From: Primula veris
Taxonomy: Eukaryota; Streptophyta; Magnoliopsida; Ericales; Primulaceae
Direction of reading: 5' to 3'
DNA length: 64,000 nucleotides
Assembly: GCA_963682055.1 (NCBI GenBank)
Contig: OY821745.1
Location: 9,493,501-9,557,500, forward strand
The position numbers and the translations under genes are program-made. Positions within the stretch are counted from its first letter, which is position 1. The number at the start of each line of letters is the position of its first letter. Shown here piece by piece: positions 37,686 through 48,016 of the stretch. The notes under the pieces are model-generated. The model saw only the letters and a program-made list of their open reading frames with translations. It did not search any database and was not told the DNA's origin.

Positions 37686-37953
37686 TGACTGTTTCATAAT
37701 CCGTTTACATAAAAAAAAATATCAAATGAATAAAACCAAATTAAATTTTGATTAATATTTAAGTATATGGTAGACCCCTCTAAGATTCTATATTTTTATT
37801 TGAGTTTTTACTGTTTTGTACAATTTGTTTTTAATTTATTAAATTCTAATTTGTTGAAAATAGAAAAAATAAATTAGTTATTAAAAAATATCATATAATC
37901 ATTCATTTTATAAGCTAACAGTGTTTAAAATGACTGTATCATGAAAGACACTC
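37686..37953. mobile_element. AT-rich MITE-like repeat, family A copy 2
   Basis: This copy shares CCGTTTACATAAAA..ATATCAAATG, TTGATTAATATTTAAGT, TTCTATATTTTTATTTG and a terminal TGACTGTAT string with the copy at 4973-5238. It is AT-rich and non-coding. It starts TGACTGTTTCATAA, the same TGACTGTTT core seen inverted at the right end of copy 1. Confidence 0.45.
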
Positions 37954-39420
37954 TTATAACATGTCTTATTTTTTAGACACTATATTTATATAAAATCAAT
38001 AAGAGATCATAAATAAATCATAAACACTCGTACAGCCTAGATCTGAGTATTTTGTTTTTGTGGTTGTGGTTATGCTTTCGAATTTCCATATAAACGTCTT
38101 ATTTCATCAAATAAATTATTTTTTGACATTGAAGAAGTTGTTAATTAATTAATGAGTTGCTAAAAGTCATCTGTGTCATAGATCTCCAGAAAGCTTTTGC
38201 CCTTTAACAATTGTTTAGGATATTTTGTTATGGTGTATAGTTTGTTTGTTATCATATTTTTTGAGATGATTTTTGCATTTTTAAATTTTGAAATTCCAGA
38301 TTTTATAATAACTGTTTAGTTACTAGCATTTTTTTTATTTTTAAAATTCAGATTTTTAGTCAAAATAATTCAAAAATTCAGAATTCATTTTTTTGCTATA
38401 TTTTTGGAATTTTGAATTTTTGAATTTTAAAAATCAGATTTTTGACCAAATGGACCTATAGTAGAAACTTTTATTTGTATAAATGTACATTTGACTTCAT
38501 GGATTCATGAGCATGTCATGTGTGCATATATAAACATTAGGCATTAAAATCACGATACATGAAATGTAGGGATTTTAAATGGTACAATATGTCAATCTAA
38601 AATTTTTTATATGGTTAGGCTAATAACTATAATACCTTGGTTTCCTAATAAATCACTGGATTTTTATTCTTTTTTTATAATCACTGATTCTATTTACTTA
38701 TAATTTGAAACTAGTTATTTTTTTTGGGAAAAAAGTAAATATTCATATTATTTTTTAATTATATCTTTTCAAATGCCAAAGAAACAATTAAATTCCCAAA
38801 AAGTTATAAAAACATACAAATCGTTTTTTTAAGTAATTATTAATAAAATGATATCATTGACTTTAGAAAAAAATTTAAAAAAATTCATAACATTTATTAG
38901 TGAGAATTGGGTTAATTAGACTCCCCTCATGTATGGATTTTACACTAATGCATGCAACAGTATAAAACCTAAATTGAAAAGGAAAACACGGAATAGAAAT
39001 TTATAAACGTATGGATAACACGATCAGTCCAATAATAATCCAAGACGACCAATCTGGTTAGGCTCCAGGGTTGGAAAAAGTTCCGAAATAAACTGGTCTT
39101 GTATTATAATACGTTTTTAGTAAATGTTATGTACTAGTTAGCGTTATTTTTGTGTGTATAAAACGAGCTATAGTTAAGTTGGTACTACAACTCGTATCCT
39201 CAATGACTACTGCACAAGGATAAGGTTCAAAACCCAACAACACGTTTTGATAGTTTTTTTTTATTCATTTATGTTTTGATAGTGTAAAAAAAAAAGAAGT
39301 AAATAACTCAAACTGCTAACCTTTTTGAGCGTAAGATTTAAAAGTGATGCTATTAGCCAATTGACTATATGATGTTTTTAAATAAACTTAAAATAAGATA
39401 AATTTCATTATAAAAATTTA

Positions 39421-40260
39421 CGGATAACTTTTATGATGTTTTCATTGTAGGAATAGTGATCGGTTTAGTTTGGTTTTTAATCAGCTCGACTTGTTGCAGA
39501 TCTACTTAGATCCGACTATGTATATAAGTTTGAAGGGTGTTAAAGGGGTAAAATCAGAATTCAAAAGGATAAGTCATAAGTTTGAGATTTATTGGGATGT
39601 GATTAGGGCTGACTTTGTCTTTTATCATTTTTTATATAAATTTAATATAAGATAAAAATTTACGATGTTTCCATTATACTTGTTTCAGATCTTACTTAGA
39701 CCCGACTATGCTGATAAATATGAAGGGTGTGGAAGGGGTAAAATCGAAATTCAAGTGGATAAGTCATAAGTTTGAATGGATGAGATTATTGGACTATAAT
39801 TAGGGCCGATTCTGACTTTTTTCATGTTTTAGATAAATTTAATATAAGATATATTTCTTTATACAAAATTACGGATTACTTTTGTGATGTTTTCATAGTA
39901 CGAATAGCATTCGATTTAGTTTGATTTTTAATCGGCTCAGTTTGTTCAGATCTAATTAGATCCAACTATGTAGATAAGTATGAATTATGGAGAATGGGTA
40001 AAATCGGAATTAAAAGGGATAAGTCATAAGTGTGAATAGATAAAGAGTTTATTGAATTCTGATTAGGACCGACTCTGATTTTTATCATGTTTTACATAAA
40101 ATTTAATACAAAATATATTTCTTTATACAAATTTATGAATTACTTTTGTTATGTTTTCATTATTGGAATATCATTCGATTTAGATTTAGTTTGGTTTTTA
40201 ATCGAGTGGGTTTGTTTCGGATCCGACTATGTAGATAAGTATGAAGGATGGTAAAATAGG
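39421..40260 (+). repeat. tandem array of diverged units of about 235 bp
   Basis: Four units begin with variants of GGATTACTTTTGTGATGTTTTC near 39421, 39660, 39873 and 40130, each followed by CTTAGATCCGACTATG, GTAAAATCGGAATTCAA and GGATAAGTCATAAGT. Unit length varies by about 10%. It is not coding. Confidence 0.7.
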
Positions 40261-40945
40261 AATTTAAAAGAGGGGGGGTGGGGGATAAGTTTGACTGGGA
40301 TGAGGGGGGGTCCAGGCTGGAGGGCAATTGCGTGTGGGGGCAATTACTGTTTTAGTTGTTTTGAAATTATTTAAAAATGTGTTGGATACGGAAAGGTACA
40401 AGCTAATGATGTGTAATAAACGACAAAACAGAGGAGTGAAGGTTTTTTGTAACTGCAACTCTGTCATAATCTACGTACACTCTCCAACTTTCAACGGCCT
40501 AATCGTTACCTTCTCTAACCGGTTACACTTTCACGTTACAGTTTACACCTACCTAATTTTTTTTTTTTTATCTTTTGGAAGTAATAATACTCATAGTGAA
40601 TCATTACTGGTTACATCTTAACTGCAACAAATTGTAAACTTACATCAAACTGACTGTCGCTAACTATATTATTAGGGTGCTAACAAAACTGTTGTTAAAT
40701 TTAACATATTGAGTTACCATACATTTAACAACTTCTAGAAAGATGTGTATCCAAATAACTTCTCTTATTTACTAAAAAAGGAAAGTAAAATGAGATTTAT
40801 AGTTGTTTTCAAAAATGTTGAAAGTAAAATTTTCTAAATTTATTATATATAAAGTTAAGAATTTGCGAATGGAATTCTTTTATTATAACAGTTGTTGTCC
40901 TGGAAATGTCATTGGTTACTTTCCCAAGTGTTACATGTTATAAAC

Positions 40946-42068
40946 GGGGGAGTCTCTTTTGAACCGTGAAATCACTCGTTTGAGATTCCAAATTACTCAA
41001 ACGAGAACCTGGTTAAAAACCAGTCCACGTCACATCTTATTTTTATTTATTTTTTCAATTCATTCCATTCAATTTTATTACAAAATAAATAACTCTAACA
41101 CCACTTCATTACATCTCATTACACTTCATTTATCTACAAAATAAATAAATTTACCCACTCTATCACACTATTAATTAATACATTCCTCTGCTTTTTTTTT
41201 TCATTCAAACTAAATACAAAATTAAAATATTTTATAATCATAATATTATATCAAGTTAACACTTTCAATTAATTTATATTTTGCACTTTTTTATTTATTA
41301 ATTTTGTTACTTCCGAGTAAATAATTAAATTATCTCCAAAAACCATACATGTCATTGTTTTCTTCCGTGATTTCAAATAGTACGTCCGTGATTTTTTAAA
41401 TTCGTGCTTGATTTGATTTCAAATAGTACGTCCGTGATTTCAACTCCATTCCATCTCATTTTTAACTAGGAGATTCATAAGATTTGCATTTGACTCATAC
41501 CCACCATTTCTTTAACCTTTTCTCTAGCCTTAAGATTATAGATATCTAGTTAAAAATGAGATGGAATGGAGTTGAAATCACGGACGTACTATTTGAAATC
41601 AAATCAAGCACGAATTTAAAAAATCACGGACGTACTATTTGAAATCACGGAAGAAAATAATGACGTGTATGGTTTTTGGAAACAATTTAATTATTTACTC
41701 GGAAGTAACAAAATTAATAAATAAAAAAATGCAAAATATAAATTAATTGAAAGCGTTAACTTGATATAATATTATGATTATAAAATATTTTAATTTTGTA
41801 TTTAGTTTGAATGGAAAAAAAAGCAGAGGAATGTATTAATTAATAGTGTGATAGAGTGGGTAAATTTATTTATTTTGTAGATAAATGAAGTGTAATGAGA
41901 TGTAATGAAGTGGTGTTAGAGTTATTTATTTGTTAATAAAATTGAATGGAATGAATTGAAAAAATAAATAAAAATAAGATATGACGTGGACCTGATTTTT
42001 AACCAAGTTCTCGTTTGAGTAATTTGGAGCCTCAAATGAGTGATTTGACAGCTCAAAAGAGACTCCCC
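40946..42068. mobile_element. 1.1-kb foldback Mutator-like element
   Basis: Arms of about 520 bp (40946-41468 and about 41548-42068) are nearly perfect inverted copies, beginning GGGGAGTCTCTTTTGA and ending AGAGACTCCCC, with a loop of about 80 bp. The direct repeat TGTTATAAAC flanks it at 40936-40945 and 42069-42078. The structure matches non-autonomous TIR-MULEs. No coding sequence is seen. Confidence 0.85.
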
Positions 42069-42999
42069 TGTTATAAACATTAACATTGTAAGATATCACA
42101 CCAAAAAAACTATAGATAGTACTGGTTCTAATTTTACTCTCGTTTACATTTTATAAAAAAAAATTATAACGGCTCGACTTGTTGATTTGGACTGGTATAT
42201 GCCCAGCAATTTTGTTTCAGAAAGTACACAAAAATAAGATGCAATACGTAGTGCTATATTAAAAAAAAAATCGGTTAATTAGGGGATGCATATAAAAAGA
42301 ATATTCAAATGCCTTCGTACTTGAGGTTCAAGCTTATTCTAAAGTTCCACATAAGTTTCAAAATCTAGAGTTGGCAAAAGCTGACCAAATTAATTGGAGG
42401 TTAACATTATATCACAACGATAACGTTATTTTTAAAACGCATTTATGTTAGGCCTGTCTTGGTTTCTGTTATCAAAATTTGTTTCCACCTTGAAATGTTC
42501 CCATCAAGATTTTCAATTTAATTTTCTATAGAAACAAAGGATATTCCTGGGATTAGCTTAATAAGTCCCTCAAAAAGATATATTGATCATAATTGAATTG
42601 GGTAGTTTACACTAGAAAGAAATTTACTAAATTTCTTCTAAAGTTTTATAGCAAATTAGGAAGTCAATTTCAATTTGGTGAGGAAATATATTAGTAAGAG
42701 ACAACTATTTGCTAGATTACTTAAACAGCTTATGCAAAATAGTATCTAACGGTCCTAAGAACAACTTGCACATGTACCACTAAAATATAAGATTTGGTCA
42801 CTACATTTTGTTTTATTTTTACCAAAAAGATAAATACTTTGTCGCAGTTTGCGCAAGTTCCAAAGAAGCATCTGGTGAAGGTTATAAACGATTTGCACAT
42901 GGGTAGTACATTCGTGGAAGTTACATCATATAATAGTTTTATATTTAGCCGCACTTTGTCATGCTTTTATTTTAAAGATTATTGTTTATGCTACCTACT

Positions 43000-43008
43000 A
43001 TCTATATG
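43000..43008. repeat. 9-bp target site duplication, left side of the MULE
   Basis: ATCTATATG, repeated exactly at 50953-50961. Confidence 0.9.
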
Positions 43009-43216
43009 GAGATTTTTTCTAAAATGGCCCACTGCCACACAGAAATTACTATTTTAGCATACTTTATTAATAAATTGCAATTTTGGTCTACTCTATCTCG
43101 CTGTTTGGATCAGCGAGATAGAGTCTACTCTATCTCGCTTTTCCAAACAGCGAGATAGAGTCTACAGTGAGTTTAATATAATACCCTTACTTCCTACCAT
43201 CTTGCACCAAACCAAA
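43009..43216 (+). repeat. left terminal inverted repeat of the MULE
   Basis: It pairs with 50952 downwards. It contains two back-to-back hairpins with arms CTCTATCTCGCTG and CAGCGAGATAGAG, then continues to a shared CCATCTTGCACCAAAC-type inner edge. Confidence 0.85.
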
Positions 43217-43219
43217 CAC

Positions 43220-44757
43220 ACAGACCAATTCACAAACCTCCTACCTTCTTCCCAAACAAACCCACAGAGCACATAATCTCTTTAATTTCCTCATCTCTTA
43301 AATTATCGAAGGTAATTTCCTCATCTTTAATTTCCTCATCTCTTAAATTACCCACAGAGCACATAATCTCTTATTGTCCAATTATCCAAGGTAATTTCCT
43401 CATCTCTTAAATTTCGTAAGTATTGTTTATACTGTTTTTTTTTTTTTTGTAATTTTATTATAATAATTGATCAAAATTAAAATTCAAGGCATATAGACTA
43501 ATTGGTGTGGTTTATTCTTGTTGCATTTTTTAATTAAGTTTTTTTTTTCCCCAGATATTGTTTATAATGGTTGTGGTAATTGACTTCAAAAGAAAAAAAA
43601 ACCCACCTCTATTTCAACGGCTTATATACGCAATTAAGTTAATTTGCGAAAACAAATATAGGGTTTGTCCAATCAGGTTAGATTTCTACTTAATGGGTAT
43701 TTTTTATTTTTGTTTATGGTTTTGTGTTTGGATTATTTATTGGGATAAAGATCTGTTTTTTATTCTCTTTTTGGATCTCTGTATTTATATGTTTGGGTTC
43801 CTGAAGTGATTTTGTTTACTTCATATGTATTTTTTTTTTATGGACAAGTTTGGGGGGTTTTTTAGTTAATTTGGATGGTAAGCTTAAAGCTGAGTTTTTT
43901 TTATTGGTTTTATAGACTCAAAAAGCCTTAGGAAAGCTGTATGAAGCCGTTTTTTCAACATCATATAATTCAGCTTTGAAGCCCACTTTCTTGTTTTTGG
44001 CTCATAATCTAAGTTGTGTTTGGCTGGTAAGCTTAAAGCTCAGATTTTTTATTGGTTTTATAGACTAAAAAAGTCTTAGGAAAGCTGTAAGAAGCCGTTT
44101 TTTCGACAGGATATAATTAATCTTATTTTCTTCAAACGGAAGCCAAACAAACTCTTTAAAATGTTGTTTTGTGATTGGGTTTTCCTGTTTCAGAATCATT
44201 TTTTGGTGTAAGTATATCATAAACCTGGTATCAATAGCAATATATCCGGTGGGAAGTTGAAACTATTTATTGAGAAGCAGCTTGGCGAGAGTTTAATTTT
44301 TGTTGTTTCAGTTCTTCCAGTTTTAAGATTGTTCTAGTGATTTCCTTTCATGTTGTTGAGTAATGTGATGATTAATATTGAACATTTATCTTTTGAGAGG
44401 GAATAAGCTGTCTAATCTCTATATAAAACGACTTGTTTATTCTGTCTCTGATTATTATCTTAGCTTCATTTTTGCAATGAATTTTTCAGTGTCTGAGGAT
44501 CTGGATTAGTAATTTTCTCATACTATAATTTTGAAGGAAAAAAAGACATATGCTCTAACTAATTAATCAAGTGGGACTTGTAGCTATACAATATTAATTT
44601 TGTTAAAAGCTCGCTTAACACCACGATACTGCAATGTTTGGAGTAGGAAAAATATATATAAAAGACTTAAAATATAAAGGTGCGAGTTCATTAAGTTACG
44701 ACTATCATTACAGTCAACTTATTTAATTTTATTATTATATAGTATACTTAGGTTGTG
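43220..44757. other. 5' flank of the PMD gene inside the MULE
   Basis: Non-coding. It contains locally repeated AATTTCCTCATCTCTTAAAT strings (43280-43420) and two copies of an about 100-bp segment with GGTAAGCTTAAAGCT and AGGAAAGCTGTA.GAAGCCG (43868-43975 and 44020-44120). It probably includes the promoter and leader of the PMD gene; no TATA box could be singled out. Confidence 0.45.
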
Positions 44758-47197
44758 ATGAACCCGGGTCCAATTGATCCATCTGTGTTGTGGCAACAAG
44801 ATTTACATAGATCGGAAAATATTTGGGAGAAAGCGGTAGAACATACTTTGCAAACCCGAAACAATGATAAAGTTTATGAAGTGGATGGTCGTGTTGAGCG
44901 GTATTTATATTCAACTGGTTTTTACGGTATGTACCACTTAGGGTTTACTAGAATAGATAGGCCGTTAGTAACCGCCTTAGTGGAACGGTGACGTCCTGAG
45001 ACACATACTTTTCACTTGCCCCCAGGCGAAATCACAGTAACATTACAAGATGTGGAAATATTATTAGGAGTGCCAATTGACGGAAAGCCGATAATTTCGG
45101 ATGATTGCATATTTAAAAAAGATCAATGGAGAGGCATTTGTCGTCAATTGATTGGGGTGGATCCTGGGGACAATGTGGTTGGTACGAAACTTAAAATGAG
45201 TTGGCTACGTGATTGGATTGCAGCTAATCCATTGCAACCGAATTCTACCGAAGAGCAGATTCGATGTCGTACTCGAGCCACAATTTTATTATTACTTGGG
45301 GGTCAATATTTATCAGATAAAAGTGGCAACTCGGTAAAACTCAGGTACCTTTATTTTCTCGAAGATTTAGATCAATGTAAGGATTATAGTTGGGGATCTG
45401 CTATATTGGCAGTCTTGTACCGTCAGATGTGTGATGCAGCGAATGGTACTAGTGATATTGCCGGACCACTAATATTGCTACAACTATGGGCTTGATACGC
45501 TTTCCTTCTATTAGGCCTGTCCAATTGAATAAGTTAATAGATTTTCCCGCTATAGAAGACCCTGCATTGCCTACCTATACTTACGGATACAGGTGAATAT
45601 TTTTTCCCGCTATAGTATTCTTTTTTCCTGAATCTATGTATGTTTTACTAATCGATCGTCATAATATATAATTATATATATGTATATATTTCAGATGGAT
45701 GTTTGCTGGAAAGACGTATAATCCTGATGCAGTAGGACATAACTTGCGACATTTCCGAGACCAATTTGACTTGATGAGAGACGATCAGGTATTTTAGTAT
45801 TTTATCATTTATAAACTATTAATTATGGACTTTTTAAATATATCAAGTTTGATTTTTATCATTCAATTATGACTTGTTTAGACAACATGCCTATATGACT
45901 TGTTTGCTCTAAATAGGTGATATGGTTGCCTTATGATGATATTTTAGACGATCTGCCAAATTATTGTTGTGCTGGGAAAGAAATTTGGCGTGCGAAAGTC
46001 CCTCTTATTTGTTTTGAGTTTGTTGAGCACTATAATCCTGATAGAGTTCTACGACAATTTGGTATGAGGCAAGGTATTCCACAAGCATGTTTGAAAAACT
46101 ATACATTACATGAACATAGTGGCCAAGGTAATACAGCTACGAAATGGGCGAAGAAGTGGAAAGATTTTGTAGCATAATGGGACAACCGACATGACTCACT
46201 TGTAGAGGGGGATTACCATCAAGGTTTGATGCCAGTAAATATGGAATATATGGCATGGTATAAGAAAATTACACGTCTAGTTATGCGCCAAGTTAATTTT
46301 GTGCCAGAGAAAGGTTTTCAGCCCATGGCCTCGGCAATTACCTTGATGGTAAGATTATTTTCTGGTTGCCCTCTTAAATTAGTTGTAGCCCTCTTAAACA
46401 TAGCATTATTTTGGCTGAATGCGTAAATTGTAGGAAGTTGATGCTTCCCTAATTAGTTAGTTGTAGTCCATTTTTATAATACACATAGCAAAACTTCAGA
46501 TTTTAGAATGATTATTATTTCAAGTTTCTGCAAGTACAAGAGGAAAAAAAAATTGATGCTTCCCTAATATTTTCACTTTTAGCATAACATGGGGGTTTAC
46601 AAAAGCCTTTTCAGACAGGTTTTGTGTCCGTGTTTTACATCGAGAATTAAGCATATATGACAAAAGTTTTGGAATCGAAAAGCTTTTGAATCGTCACAGG
46701 TTTTTCACTGAGTTTGAATTCCTGGATTTAAAGAGTTACAGTAACAATAAGAAGGATTTCCCATATTTGTTTTTCAAGTTATTTATCAATCTGGAACCTT
46801 TTGGAATTTGAATCTAACTAAGAAGGATTTCCCATGCTGGAACCTTTTTCAGCATAAAATGAGAACAGGGACTTGAACTCGGATTTATTTACTAATTCTT
46901 TGTTTTTTTCTTTCACAACAATCGGCTCTTTTGGCTTCCTATAACGAGTTTCAGGCAGTTAACAATCAACGAATGGTATCTTATCTTGAAGATGTGTTTT
47001 CACAGCTGCACATGGATATTCCACAACTACAGCAACATAATCGACACGAGTCACATAACTATCACCAGGAATCACAAGAAAATCAAGAAGACTCAAATAA
47101 TGAGTGGGTTGACAATATGCTTATTGAAAGCACGCCTGCCAATATTTATGAACATGGTGGCTCCTCGGGATTGTGTCATAGTCGAGATGAGAGATAG
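44758..47197 (+). pseudogene. plant mobile domain (PMD, 'phosphatase 7 long form homolog') gene, broken
   Basis: PMD proteins occur inside plant transposons and as the domesticated MAIN/MAIL1 factors. The start MNPGPIDPSVL at 44758 and the segments HTFHLPPGEITVTLQDVEIL, LGVPIDGKP, GPLILLQLWA and WLPYDDI identify the family. Readable exons are 44758-45592, 45695-45788, 45917-46348 and about 46931-47197, with good GT-AG edges for introns 1 and 2. The donor of intron 3 at 46349 is clear, but no AG acceptor is evident before exon 4. Breaks: a stop TGA at 44989-44991 where relatives have W; a one-base loss near 45494, after which frame +2 continues as IRFPSIRPVQLNKL; and a stop TAA at 46175-46177. 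The common name containing 'phosphatase' is a database misnomer; no phosphatase motif is seen. Confidence 0.85.
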
Positions 47198-47824
47198 TCG
47201 AGATGAGAGGGAACACGTGAAAGGTTGGAGGGAGGGGGTGTAATTTTAAAATTTCGTAGTGTTTATGTACTAATATGTTAAATTGTCGTTTGATATTGGA
47301 GTACTTTAAATACGATGATGATTAAGTTATTTTGTAAAATGGTATGTCTCAAAAATGGAAAAGAGCATTTGGTCGTCTCGTGAGTAGATGTTAATGTTTA
47401 ATTTTATTTATTATTTTATCTTATGTTGAATGGTTTGTTCGAATGGTTATTTTGTTCATATTACGTGTTATTATTGTTGTGTTCATCATATTAAATGTTA
47501 TTATTGCGGTGTTGGTGTTGTTTGTTGGTATTAGATGTAAATTATTGGGTTGATCACAGGTTTTAATTTTATTTGTGGCGATGATCCATTTTTAAGCAAA
47601 ACTATAGCGAATTTTTCGCTCGACATTTTATTTGCGCAATTGTTTTGAATATAACAAAACGTATAGAAAATACATAAAGAAATTTCAATTACAAAGTACA
47701 CACATAGCGATACATTGAAATTCCAGATACATAATAAAATACACAGATAGGAAATACACATAAACAAACTGAATAGAAAATACATAAATAAATTTCAATT
47801 ACAAAATAAGTTTCGAAAGGTTAT
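47198..47824. other. spacer between the PMD pseudogene and the transposase tail
   Basis: AT-rich 3' flanks of two convergent genes inside the MULE. The minus-strand frame 47531-47785 is low-complexity and unsupported. Confidence 0.5.
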
Positions 47825-48016
47825 CTAATATCGTCGACGATGTGCAGATGGGTTAGGACAAGTTCTGGTATCATGTCCTTGTACTTGACAACTACTACAT
47901 GTTATTTGCCTGGTTCTTGTAGAAGTATCCATTCCGTTACGAATACGAATAGATCTAGGGCGTCCTTTTCCACGTATCCGAGAAATATCAGGTAGAAGTA
48001 TCATATCGCATTGGTC
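47825..48016 (-). pseudogene. cut-off C-terminal tail of the MULE transposase with a zinc knuckle
   Basis: Directly after the transposase stop, the same frame stays open for 63 more codons to TAG at 47825. It encodes a basic stretch (RIRGKGRPRSIRIRN) followed by a CCHC knuckle, CSSCQVQGHDTRTC (C-x2-C-x4-H-x4-C). MURA-type transposases commonly end in such a basic region plus CCHC knuckle, so this looks like the original C-terminus separated by one nonsense change. Confidence 0.8.

Larger units (their letters stand above)
36660..40945. other. gene-free region upstream of the MYB gene
   Basis: AT-rich DNA with the family A repeat (37686-37953) and a long tandem array (39421-40260). The open frames at 37150-37332, 39470-39655, 40264-40467 and 40328-40621 have no recognisable domain. 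Confidence 0.55.

Noticed and set aside
44758..47197. Serine/threonine phosphatase function for the MULE plus-strand gene
   Set aside because: The database name is misleading; the sequence is a PMD protein and no phosphatase metal-binding motif is present.
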